NCBI GenBank assembly: GCA_016296235.1
Contig: JAEDJR010000005.1
Span: 1-28,507 of the forward strand
Reading direction: 5' to 3'
DNA: 28,507 bases
DNA from: Oscillospiraceae bacterium
Lineage (GTDB): Bacteria; Bacillota; Clostridia; Oscillospirales; Oscillospiraceae
This document shows positions 24,301 through 28,507 of the stretch, piece after piece; the first letter of the stretch is position 1; the number at the start of each line of letters is the position of its first letter. The notes beneath the pieces were generated by a model. That model saw nothing but the letters and a program-made list of their open reading frames with translations. It was not told where the DNA came from and did no database searches. A program made the position numbers and the translations under genes.

Positions 24301-25283
24301 ACATTAACAGCTTCCAGCGCATGGACATAGGTGTCGCCGCTGGGCACATAGGCGTTGGCGGTGGCAATACCAGCCACATGGGAGCCATGCTCACCCTGCG
24401 TGTCATTGATATGTACAATATCCAGGTCCTCATCCACATAGTTGTAGGCAAAGGGAACCTTGCTGTTGCGGTAGAGGCCGGAAGCGGCCGCCGTAACATG
24501 GAGCTGATCGGCGACTGCAGCAATCTCGTCTGCATCCAGCAAATTCAGACCGGCCTTGTACTCGTCCACGGTCTTGCCGGCCTTGCCGGCCAGATAAGCC
24601 AGAGAGTACTCAAAGCCGCCGGCGGTGAAGCTCTGGTGGTCGATATCCAGGCCGGTATCGATAATGGCAATACGGCTGCCGGCGCCGGTATAACCGTCGG
24701 CCCAGGCAGCGGCAGAGCCGATCTGTTTGCCGGAGGTGGCCATGTTGGGATCCGCAGCTTCCTCTGTGTTCACCACAGCAGGCTCATAGCGGGTCTCGAT
24801 CACGACGTCCACAACACCGGGTACGCGTTCAATGGCCTCGATCTGGCCGTATTCCACGTTGGCGGAAATGATGTTGGCAACCAGAGTCAGCTGCTGCACC
24901 ACATCCAGAGGCTCGCCGATTACCTTGGAAATGGATGCAATGCGCATATCCTGCACCGTTTCCAGGGTGGCACGGTAGGCCATCGCGCTGGCGTTGGCGG
25001 CGATATTCTCCGTCGAACCAGCTTTTTTGATGGTGGATTCGCCGCTCAGCACGATGGAAACACGGACGGTTTCCGTATCGGCATAGGGCGCCGGCTCCGG
25101 TGTTTCTGTAACTTCCTCTCTCTCGACAGGCTTGACAGAAACAGCATCGTTGTCCACTTTCTCAAATGTGACGTTGGCTGCGTTGTCGGAAGCTCCGGCA
25201 GCGGCTGCGGGAAGCACAAGGCCCACGCACAGCGCAACGGCAAGCATCAAAGAAAGCAGACGCTTGGACAAATGCTTGTTCAT
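18327..25283 (-). CDS. Giant secreted subtilisin-like (S8) protease with dockerin-like, Big_2, cohesin-like and SLH modules
   Basis: A 2,318-residue surface protease. Layout: signal peptide (about 1-30, ending PAAAAGAS); I9-like propeptide (about 70-165); S8 domain with Asp209 (IAIIDTGLD), His299 (GEHGSHVAG), oxyanion Asn370 (NLSLGSG) and Ser660 (SGTSMAAP). A PA-like insert lies at about 470-590 between His and Ser. A C5a-peptidase-like beta region (750-1230) contains a type I dockerin-like pair (DFNGDGTITEAD and DLNGDGSINTYD, 842-890). Propeller-like repeats (1240-1455, 1560-1810) flank a Big_2 domain (1473-1553). A cohesin-like beta module (about 1912-2000), two Cys-rich TEPGY repeats (2042-2110) and three SLH repeats (2138-2318) that bind secondary wall polymers complete the chain. 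It probably cleaves host or dietary proteins. The ATG follows AAAAAGGAGAAAG; it has its own promoter, a long leader and a terminator. Confidence 0.93.
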   Translation of the reverse strand: MNKHLSKRLLSLMLAVALCVGLVLPAAAAGASDNAANVTFEKVDNDAVSVKPVEREEVTETPEPAPYADTETVRVSIVLSGESTIKKAGSTENIAANASAMAYRATLETVQDMRIASISKVIGEPLDVVQQLTLVANIISANVEYGQIEAIERVPGVVDVVIETRYEPAVVNTEEAADPNMATSGKQIGSAAAWADGYTGAGSRIAIIDTGLDIDHQSFTAGGFEYSLAYLAGKAGKTVDEYKAGLNLLDADEIAAVADQLHVTAAASGLYRNSKVPFAYNYVDEDLDIVHINDTQGEHGSHVAGIATANAYVPSGDTYVHALEAVNVQGVAPDAQLMVMKVFGKGGGAYDSDYMVAIEDAIILNADSVNLSLGSGNPGMSRNSNEIYQNILDDLQNCGTVVVMSAGNSGSWVENAQNLGYLYADDVSMDTAGSPGSYTNSLSVASVDNDGATGAYFMAGDEMVLYNETAYTNEPLATLDGVQDYVFIDGMGTETDWDAVGEALTGKIAFCSRGSISFSQKAEFAVAAGAIATIIYNNQAGVINMDLSDYKQTAPAVSITQADGAAVKAASTAVTDSEGNVLYYTGTINIADGVGSAQYNSDYYTMSSFSSWGVPGSLELKPEITAPGGSIYSVNGTHKDAANGPVLGSTTAYENMSGTSMAAPQVTGMAAVVGQYIRENGLEEKTGLSARQLAMSLLMSTAVPMIDGNSGCYYPVLQQGSGLANVGAAVSAKSYILMGEDATASAADGKVKVELGDDPDLTGKYTFSFSVNNLTDEPQSYALSADFFTQDLFMYYANGNQSMDQLAYYMDTVGFSLPVVVSWVVDGKTLSGDSTDGLIDMDFNGDGTITEADGQALLDYATGARETLSNQDNADLNGDGSINTYDAYLFFNKFNAGALVVPANGSVNVTATVELTDAWDEYLAVAGNGIYVEGYVFVDSLSTAEGVKGETHSIPVLGFYGNWSDPSMFEVGSYPEYAAGDEYRIPYLGKADANAWLITYANEPRSTYAFGGNPLVPDSTYMPERNAINSENGDSISKVQFTSIRNASASRYAAVNETTNELLAEGLPGVAVYSAYYYVNGGAWKNTGYSLNTKFVPKGIEEGNQLKLSLTLVPEYYGEGDAIDWDALGEGATFSVPMVVDNTAPELKDVSVSLTGNTMTVTASDNQYVAAVALYNKAGTKVYTFTGAKQDIAPGETAEYVMDLSEVNGSRFLVQVFDYAMNAATYVIEMQIGEKEPMPEMIAFDLDENYWTTFTKDTTYSEISAYSPTSNTFVAATIVDHLVLAGTMDGDLYVMPEDDLTDETMIANMGAVVTDMAYNKADGNVYGVTNGYLVTVDKLTGELGVVGEIGVVTNTLACDANGTFYCNKYGSGEVYSFTLDTIAEPELLVATNLRTSQYIQAMEINPNNGMLCWNSYYSVSFLGFTFGYSYYYEIDTATGEYTRYNDLWDEMAALIIPEKTSGGSGWTEPTDKVSGVQISEEQITLLKGSSATLTATVQPWTATDRTVTWTTADASIATVDQKGVVTAVAPGTTTVTATSNLDPTVSTSCTVTVELLDVTVHGMLQDAEGKLQTFDWNFATDKTWTGGQKFEGNIISAAATGKGTAYATSSSGDTIVSLDLTTGETATVGAAPVPNSDMAFSEFSTEEQDLLEAVFYYYYLPAKDPANITDSAFDFSNHLSQYTGGSEFVGVATDGWTTYNGYDAEIVYLLDNAGYIWQLKVYEKTEGSYSCGISFIPTDLVDAGYEMTYDSDENTLSSLAVGEGGCLYFSGFNGDTNVIYRLKYNAAAKAFEAIAVGDVGADAWPAVLFNATSNETADGAAIEALAVEDTATAESVEISAEEMIAAASVKSPMTMNFTSKKVVDNSRKDSTAAEQTSEPVTGGLNSVVSYNKTATERPVMPLSEGTVSDDESTVTLDVTAWNAEGVEIDTKNGLVYVGYNPDSLELVSFVPQTQYSSWKEIPRDEFADANEIVFGYVDLEGIPAGAPIAKVTFKVLNSENPNLVVIHSEANEDTDFSKLEFISVIDQFDHDNTEVRDAKEATCTEPGYTGDTYCKDCGKLVEEGEEIPALGHDWGEWVETVSPTATEPGYEMRTCKRCGVDECREIPAKGEPIPIYPPIEPPTLPAGTPSASVKDDMPFVDVKPGDWFYKDVEYVWSNGLMKGVDDTHFGPNGALTRGMIVTILYRMENEPAVRTEGTFSDVALADWFGPAVEWAAKNGIVNGYDNGKFGPNDNITREQLAAILYRYAKYKGYDVSVGEDTNILSYEDAESVSEYAIPALQWACGEGLINGADGKLMPTSSATRAQVAAIIHRFLEGR

Positions 25284-25323
25284 ACTTCTTTCTCCTTTTT
25301 GAATATTTCAAATGAAAGCAACG

Positions 25324-25431
25324 AGCACTTTCAGATTTGACAAAGCAATCACTCTGCGTACGCAGAGTGGAAACGGGCCGGCCCGTTTCGGTGGTTCAAC
25401 TCACTGCACAAATAAAGAAACGGAAAGTGCT
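25324..25431 (-). ncRNA. Palindrome-rich 5' leader of the SLH protease
   Basis: Inside the predicted 160-nt leader, two perfect 20-bp palindromes abut: CACTCTGCGT + its complement (25350-25369) and GAAACGGGCC + its complement (25370-25389). An outer 9-bp stem AGCACTTTC/GAAAGTGCT (25324-25332 with 25423-25431) encloses both. The 5' GTTTC next to the outer stem could alternatively pair with the GAAAC arm. It could be a structured RNA (stability or switch) or a DNA site for dimeric regulators. Not recognised as a known family. Confidence 0.55.
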
Positions 25432-25449
25432 GCAAATATATGATACTAT

Positions 25450-25478
25450 ATTGTAGCTCTCACCATCTCCAATGTCAA
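25450..25478 (-). promoter_or_regulatory. Strong sigma-A promoter of the SLH protease
   Basis: Minus strand: perfect -35 TTGACA (25478-25473), 17-base spacer, -10 TACAAT (25455-25450). The start near 25443 gives a leader of about 160 nt. It lies 26 bases after the stop of the upstream small gene, and no terminator separates them. Confidence 0.88.
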
Positions 25479-25504
25479 TATTTAGTTATCGCTCCGTTGA
25501 CATT

Positions 25505-25744
25505 TCAGCCGCAGTTCAGTCTTAACAAAAGTTCCCGCAGGGTCATTTTGTTGCTCCAGAGCTGGCGGTAGGTGGCGGTTTTTTCCTTGCCCTGGGCCGA
25601 GAGCCGTTCCAGAGCCTCCAGGGTCTGGTCGTACTCCGTCTGGAGCCGCCCAATGGCGTCCTCCAGGCGGCCCAGGCGCTCCACGGCCATGAGGCCGTCG
25701 GCCTCGTAGCCATGTTCCGTGGGCACAGTCAGCCGTTGGTACAT
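25505..25744 (-). CDS. Small coiled-coil protein of unknown function
   Basis: A 79-residue protein (MYQRLTVPTEHGYEADGLMA) that continues as a predicted coiled coil of heptad-like repeats (ERLGRLEDAIGRLQTEYDQT, LEALERLSAQGKE) and ends in a basic segment with two Cys-poor leucine runs (MTLRELLLRLNCG). The frame extends to 25825, but the ATG at 25744 has AAGGAGGAAAC upstream. Its start overlaps the 3' end of the short CobU-like gene by 16 bp in another frame, so it is the last gene of the cob operon by position. I do not recognise a family. The conserved-looking N-terminus and good SD argue that it is real. No link to cobamide synthesis is evident. Confidence 0.65.
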   Translation of the reverse strand: MYQRLTVPTEHGYEADGLMAVERLGRLEDAIGRLQTEYDQTLEALERLSAQGKEKTATYRQLWSNKMTLRELLLRLNCG

Positions 25745-26082
25745 GGCGTTTCCTCCTTCAAAACCGTGGCAATGCCGCAGAACACCCGCTCCACACGGCT
25801 GGCCCGTTTGGCCAGCTGGCAGCACAGCCGCCCGGTACGTTCCCGCCAGGCCCGTTCCTCCGGATCCATGGGAACCACACCGCAGCCCAATTCGTCGCAG
25901 ATTACAATGCAGTCGGGAATATCCGCTGCCGTCAGAGCCGGATTCTCCCGGGTCAGGTTCTGCAGGCCGTATAAAATGGGCTTGTCCGCGGGCAGGCTGG
26001 TGGCCACGTCCTGCATGGTATAGCCCAGGGACAGGGCGTAATCCAGCTTGCCCTGGTTGCGTCCTCCGATAATCAGTCTCAT
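25729..26082 (-). CDS. Short degenerate CobU-like protein
   Basis: A 117-residue paralogue of adenosylcobinamide kinase/guanylyltransferase. It starts MRLIIGGRNQGKLDYALSLG, where the P-loop GxxxxGK(S/T) of CobU has become GGRNQGKL, with Leu in place of Ser/Thr. The middle third of CobU, which carries the guanylyl-accepting histidine, is missing. The C-terminal part keeps CobU-like features: VICDELGCGVVPMDPEERAW, RTGRLCCQLA and VFCGIATVLK. Kinase or guanylyltransferase activity is therefore doubtful; a regulatory or partner role to the full CobU encoded two genes upstream is possible. The ATG at 26082 overlaps the cobS stop as ATGA and is preceded by AAGGAGGAG. The frame is intact, so it is not simply decaying. 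Confidence 0.8.
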   Translation of the reverse strand: MRLIIGGRNQGKLDYALSLGYTMQDVATSLPADKPILYGLQNLTRENPALTAADIPDCIVICDELGCGVVPMDPEERAWRERTGRLCCQLAKRASRVERVFCGIATVLKEETPCTNG

Positions 26083-26837
26083 ATCAGAACTCCTCCTTTT
26101 TGGGCCAGAACCATGGCCGCCAGACACAGCAACTCGCAGATCTGGACAAACCAGCCCTCCAGATCGCCGGTGATGCCGCCGAATTGGCGGTTGCTCATAT
26201 AAATATAGTACCCCAAGGCCAGAGCCGCGCCCACCAGAACCGGCCAGCCGTCCAGAACCGCCAGTCCGACCGCGGCGGCCAGAAGCCACAAAACCAGGAC
26301 CATCCGGTTGCTCCGCAGATCCGAGGCCTGGGAGAAGGACGCCAGCAGGCCGGAGCCCCGGGCGTTCTTCAGGGTCACGGCGCACAGGCCGGACAGGCTC
26401 CGGGACAGAACCGGAATCAGGGCCAATGCCGCGCAGGGCCGCACCTCCGCCCATAGGGCCGTGAACAGCAGCAGATAGCAGCCCAGACCGATGAGGGCAA
26501 AGGCGCCGGTATGGGAATCCTTGAGAATTTCCAGCTTCCGTTCCCGGTTCTGATGGGAGCCCAGGGCGTCGCAGGTATCGCAGAAGCCGTCCAGGTGGAT
26601 GCCTCCGGTGACGGCGATGGGCAGCAGCAGCGCCACCGCCGCAAACAGCAGACGGCCCAGCTCCAACACCTCCGCCAGCCGGAACCAGGCCAGCTCCAGG
26701 CCGCCGATTACCAGGCCGATCCAGGGGAAAAAGCAGAACACATAGGCCATGGAGCGGTCGGACCACTCGGTTTTGGGCGTGGGCAGCTTGGAATACATGG
26801 AAGTTGCCAAAACAAAGGAACACCAGAGGGTTTTCAT
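26079..26837 (-). CDS. cobS: Adenosylcobinamide-GDP ribazoletransferase (cobalamin synthase)
   Basis: CobS joins adenosylcobinamide-GDP with alpha-ribazole (or its phosphate) to give adenosylcobalamin (phosphate), at the membrane. The 252-residue protein has the signature GGIHLDGFCDTCDALGSH with acidic metal ligands at about 60-70 and DSHTGAFALIGLG. Several hydrophobic segments follow (for example YLLLFTALWAEV, LVLWLLAAAVGLAVL, ICELLCLAAMVLAQ). Length is typical. The frame extends to 27032, but the ATG at 26837 (MKTLWCSFVLATSMYSKLP) is the family N-terminus, has GGGAG upstream and overlaps the cobU stop as ATGA. Coupled to cobU before it and to the short CobU-like gene after it. Confidence 0.94.
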   Translation of the reverse strand: MKTLWCSFVLATSMYSKLPTPKTEWSDRSMAYVFCFFPWIGLVIGGLELAWFRLAEVLELGRLLFAAVALLLPIAVTGGIHLDGFCDTCDALGSHQNRERKLEILKDSHTGAFALIGLGCYLLLFTALWAEVRPCAALALIPVLSRSLSGLCAVTLKNARGSGLLASFSQASDLRSNRMVLVLWLLAAAVGLAVLDGWPVLVGAALALGYYIYMSNRQFGGITGDLEGWFVQICELLCLAAMVLAQKGGVLI

Positions 26838-27355
26838 CGGGTTTCTCCCTTCTGCAAAATGGGAATGCCGCAGCAGACCTCCCAGACCTGATCGGCCCGG
26901 GCGGCGATGGCGCGGTTGAGCCGGGCCAGGATTTCCAGGTAGGCCTCCGTCTCCGGCGCGTAGGCGACGCCGTCGGAGAACAGCTCGTTGGTGACCACCA
27001 CCACGTCCCGGCAGGCATCCGTCAGATGGCACAGACCCCGCCAGATCCGGTCGTAGGCACCTTCAAAGCCCTCGGGGCCGAAGCACTCGTTGGCGCAGAG
27101 GTTGGACAGGCATTCCAACAGGGCCACGCCGCCGGTGGGAAGCGCCGCCTCAAACAGCCGCCGGGGGGCTTCAATGGTCTCAAAACCCTTGTCCCGCCGC
27201 ATGGCCCGGTGGCGGGCCACCCGGGCGCGGCTTTCCTCGTCCCAGACCTCCATGGTGGCCACATAGAGCCGTGGCCGGGCGGCGCTGGCCAGCACCAGGG
27301 ATTCGGCATATTCCGACTTCCCCGACGCGGCGCCGCCGGAAACCAAGATGTACAT
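26834..27355 (-). CDS. cobU: Adenosylcobinamide kinase/adenosylcobinamide-phosphate guanylyltransferase
   Basis: CobU phosphorylates adenosylcobinamide and adds GMP to make adenosylcobinamide-GDP. The 173-residue protein has an intact P-loop, VSGGAASGKSEYAE. The segment RVARHRAMRRDKGFETIEAP holds the His that accepts GMP in CobU, followed by LLECLSNLCAN. The C-terminal part, VVVTNELFSDGVAYAPET, departs from the usual VTNEVGxGIVP; interestingly the GVVP-like form is kept in the short paralogue at 25729-26082. The ATG is preceded by TAGGAGG, which includes the cobT stop (8 bases between the genes). Part of the cobT-cobU-cobS operon. Confidence 0.92.
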   Translation of the reverse strand: MYILVSGGAASGKSEYAESLVLASAARPRLYVATMEVWDEESRARVARHRAMRRDKGFETIEAPRRLFEAALPTGGVALLECLSNLCANECFGPEGFEGAYDRIWRGLCHLTDACRDVVVVTNELFSDGVAYAPETEAYLEILARLNRAIAARADQVWEVCCGIPILQKGETR

Positions 27356-27363
27356 AGGGCCTC

Positions 27364-28419
27364 CTAACTCTGGGGGGTGTAGGCTTCCATGTTGATATCG
27401 GCAAAGGTATCGCCGTTGTAGACCGCCATGGCCATGTCCAGAATGGGCATGACCGCCACAGCGCCGGTGCCTTCACCCAGGCGCATACCGGCCTGCAGAA
27501 TGGGCTTGACGCCCAGGGCGTTGAGCACCGGCCAGCCGGCAGGCTCGCCGGACAGGTGGCTGGCCAGCATATAGTCCCGCGCATCCTGGCAGAGGGTGGC
27601 AGCCGCGAGCGCAGCGGCAGCGGAGATCAGGCCGTCAATGAGGATGGGCACATGGTACACCGCGCCGCCCAAAAAGGCGCCGCACAGGCCGGCCAGGTCA
27701 AAGCCGCCCACCTTGGACAGCACGTCCACGCCGTCGGCGGGATCGGGCTTGTGCAGGGCTATGGCAGTCTCAATGGCCCGGATCTTCCGGGCAAGGCCCT
27801 CGTTGGACAGGCCCGCTCCCCTTCCGGTCATCTCCGCCGGCTCCCGGCCCAAAAGCACCGACAGCACGGCGGCGGAGGTGGTGGTGTTGCCGATGCCCAT
27901 TTCGCCGGTGGCAATGAGCCGGGCACCCCGGTTATACAGATCCCGGACGGTCTCCACACCCACGAGGATGGCCCGTTCCGTCTCCTCCCGGGTCATGGCC
28001 GGCTCCTGGACGAAATTCCGGGTGCCGCGGCGGATGTTTTTCTGCACCAGGCCGGGATGCTCCACGGGAAACGCCATACCCACGTCCACCGGGCAGATTT
28101 CCGCCCCGGCTACCCGGGCCATTTTGCACACGCTGGACCGGCGGCGGGCCATATTCTCCGCCACCACGGCGGTGATCTCCTGGCCGGTCTGGGTGACGCC
28201 CTCGGCCACCACGCCGTTGTCGCCGCAGAAAATTGCCACGGCCTTTTGCTCAATAAAGAAATCCGGGGTGCCGAACACACCGGCCATCCGCACCACCATG
28301 TCCTCCAGCAGTCCCAGGGAGCCCAGGGGCTTTCCCACGGCGTCCCACTTCTTCTGGGACAGAGCCATGGCCTCCCGGTCAGCGGGTGTAATACTGGAAA
28401 GAACCTCTTGCAGGGTCAT
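27364..28419 (-). CDS. cobT: Nicotinate-nucleotide--dimethylbenzimidazole phosphoribosyltransferase
   Basis: CobT activates the lower-ligand base (dimethylbenzimidazole or another base) as its alpha-riboside phosphate for cobamide assembly by CobS. The 351-residue protein has family motifs KPLGSLGLLEDMVVRMAG, IFCGDNGVVAEGVTQTG, TGEMGIGNTTTSAAVL, GGFDLAGLCGAFLGG, and near the C-terminus GMRLGEGTGAVAVMPI, whose Glu corresponds to the catalytic base. The frame extends to 28491 through the dispersed repeat. The ATG at 28419 (MTLQEVLSS) has AAGGAG upstream and is preferred. First gene of the cobT-cobU-cobS operon. The 25 bases before it contain only the ribosome binding site; beyond lies the repeat at 28445, so no cobalamin riboswitch or promoter is visible in the window. 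Confidence 0.96.
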   Translation of the reverse strand: MTLQEVLSSITPADREAMALSQKKWDAVGKPLGSLGLLEDMVVRMAGVFGTPDFFIEQKAVAIFCGDNGVVAEGVTQTGQEITAVVAENMARRRSSVCKMARVAGAEICPVDVGMAFPVEHPGLVQKNIRRGTRNFVQEPAMTREETERAILVGVETVRDLYNRGARLIATGEMGIGNTTTSAAVLSVLLGREPAEMTGRGAGLSNEGLARKIRAIETAIALHKPDPADGVDVLSKVGGFDLAGLCGAFLGGAVYHVPILIDGLISAAAALAAATLCQDARDYMLASHLSGEPAGWPVLNALGVKPILQAGMRLGEGTGAVAVMPILDMAMAVYNGDTFADINMEAYTPQS

Positions 28420-28444
28420 CTGTGTCACTCCTTCATATGATAAA

Positions 28445-28507
28445 GGGCCTGTCGCAAAATTCGCAGCATGCACAAAAGATGACCGCACCAAGGCTCCCCT
28501 GCGTAAG
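28445..28507. repeat. Second copy (left end) of the palindromic dispersed element
   Basis: From GGGCCTGTCGCAAAATTCGC onward (28445-28507) this matches 5539 onward through GCAGCATGCA, GACCGCACC, AAGGCTCCCCTGCGTAAG. It differs by a few substitutions and a small deletion (ACCAAGG for ACCCCAAGG), and is cut by the window end. It lies 25 bases upstream of cobT. Confidence 0.88.

Noticed and set aside
18348..25340. A 2,330-codon open frame antisense to the SLH protease, longer than the gene itself
   Set aside because: It is open because of codon bias in the sense gene: its protein is a low-information Gly/His/Gln/Val-rich shadow, while the sense frame has catalytic triads, SLH repeats, a promoter and a terminator. 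Length alone is not support.
28420..28507. Cobalamin riboswitch in front of cobT
   Set aside because: Only the ribosome binding site and the repeat element are present; no B12 box (GCCACTG-like) is seen. A riboswitch further upstream, outside the window, cannot be excluded.

Overview
The window reads as chromosome from a GC-rich, endospore-forming, anaerobic Firmicute of the Clostridia, most like gut Oscillospiraceae (Flavonifractor/Lawsonibacter type). This is an inference from: spoIIGA-sigE (endospore formation), Rex, a glmS gene behind a glmS ribozyme, an S-layer-homology surface protease, the anaerobic ssnA-ygfK pair, cobamide nucleotide-loop genes, clear AGGAGG ribosome binding sites and vegetative (sigma-A type) promoters. 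No phage, IS transposase, CRISPR array or plasmid gene is visible. The mobile-looking DNA consists of small palindromic dispersed repeats.

Layout. 1-600: the 5' part of a D-lyxose isomerase-like gene, a startless reading-frame remnant, then tRNA-Leu(CAA) with its own promoter and terminator, all on the minus strand. 636-3243 (minus): DUF951 protein, spoIIGA and sigE (4-bp overlap; protease and pro-sigma substrate), then rex with its own promoter. 3306-5454: an S1-domain RNA-binding protein (plus) converging on rarA (minus). 5539-5757: a 219-bp element with terminal inverted repeats; a second copy begins at 28445 and runs off the window. 5775-7469: a DUF4349 lipoprotein and a two-OB-fold SSB-like protein. 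7534-12004 (minus): ssnA then ygfK, the pair found in anaerobic purine-catabolism loci, behind a promoter and a structured leader. 12300-14374 (plus): a DEAD-box RNA helicase and a short DprA-like protein, overlapping by 4 bp. 14375-14874: palindromic repeat mosaic, a promoter and the glmS ribozyme leader. 14875-16716: glmS with a terminator. 16816-18113 (minus): trxA-trxB. 18327-25283 (minus): a 2,318-residue secreted subtilisin-like protease with a dockerin-like module, a Big_2 domain, a cohesin-like module and three SLH repeats. 25505-28419 (minus): cobT-cobU-cobS, a degenerate short CobU paralogue and a small coiled-coil protein.

How they fit together: redox sensing (Rex, thioredoxin pair), sporulation entry (SpoIIGA/SigmaE), amino-sugar supply for the wall (GlmS under ribozyme feedback), surface proteolysis and cobamide assembly form an ordinary chromosomal backbone.

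The least ordinary signals lie in untranslated DNA: (1) two perfect, interleaved inverted repeats that cover both the Shine-Dalgarno sequence and the start codon of the SSB-like gene; (2) a folded leader with alternative pairings and a U-run before ssnA; (3) two abutting perfect 20-bp palindromes enclosed by a 9-bp stem in the protease leader; (4) a small ORF whose reading frame spans the glmS ribozyme cleavage site. All structures were found by eye; no folding program or database search was run.
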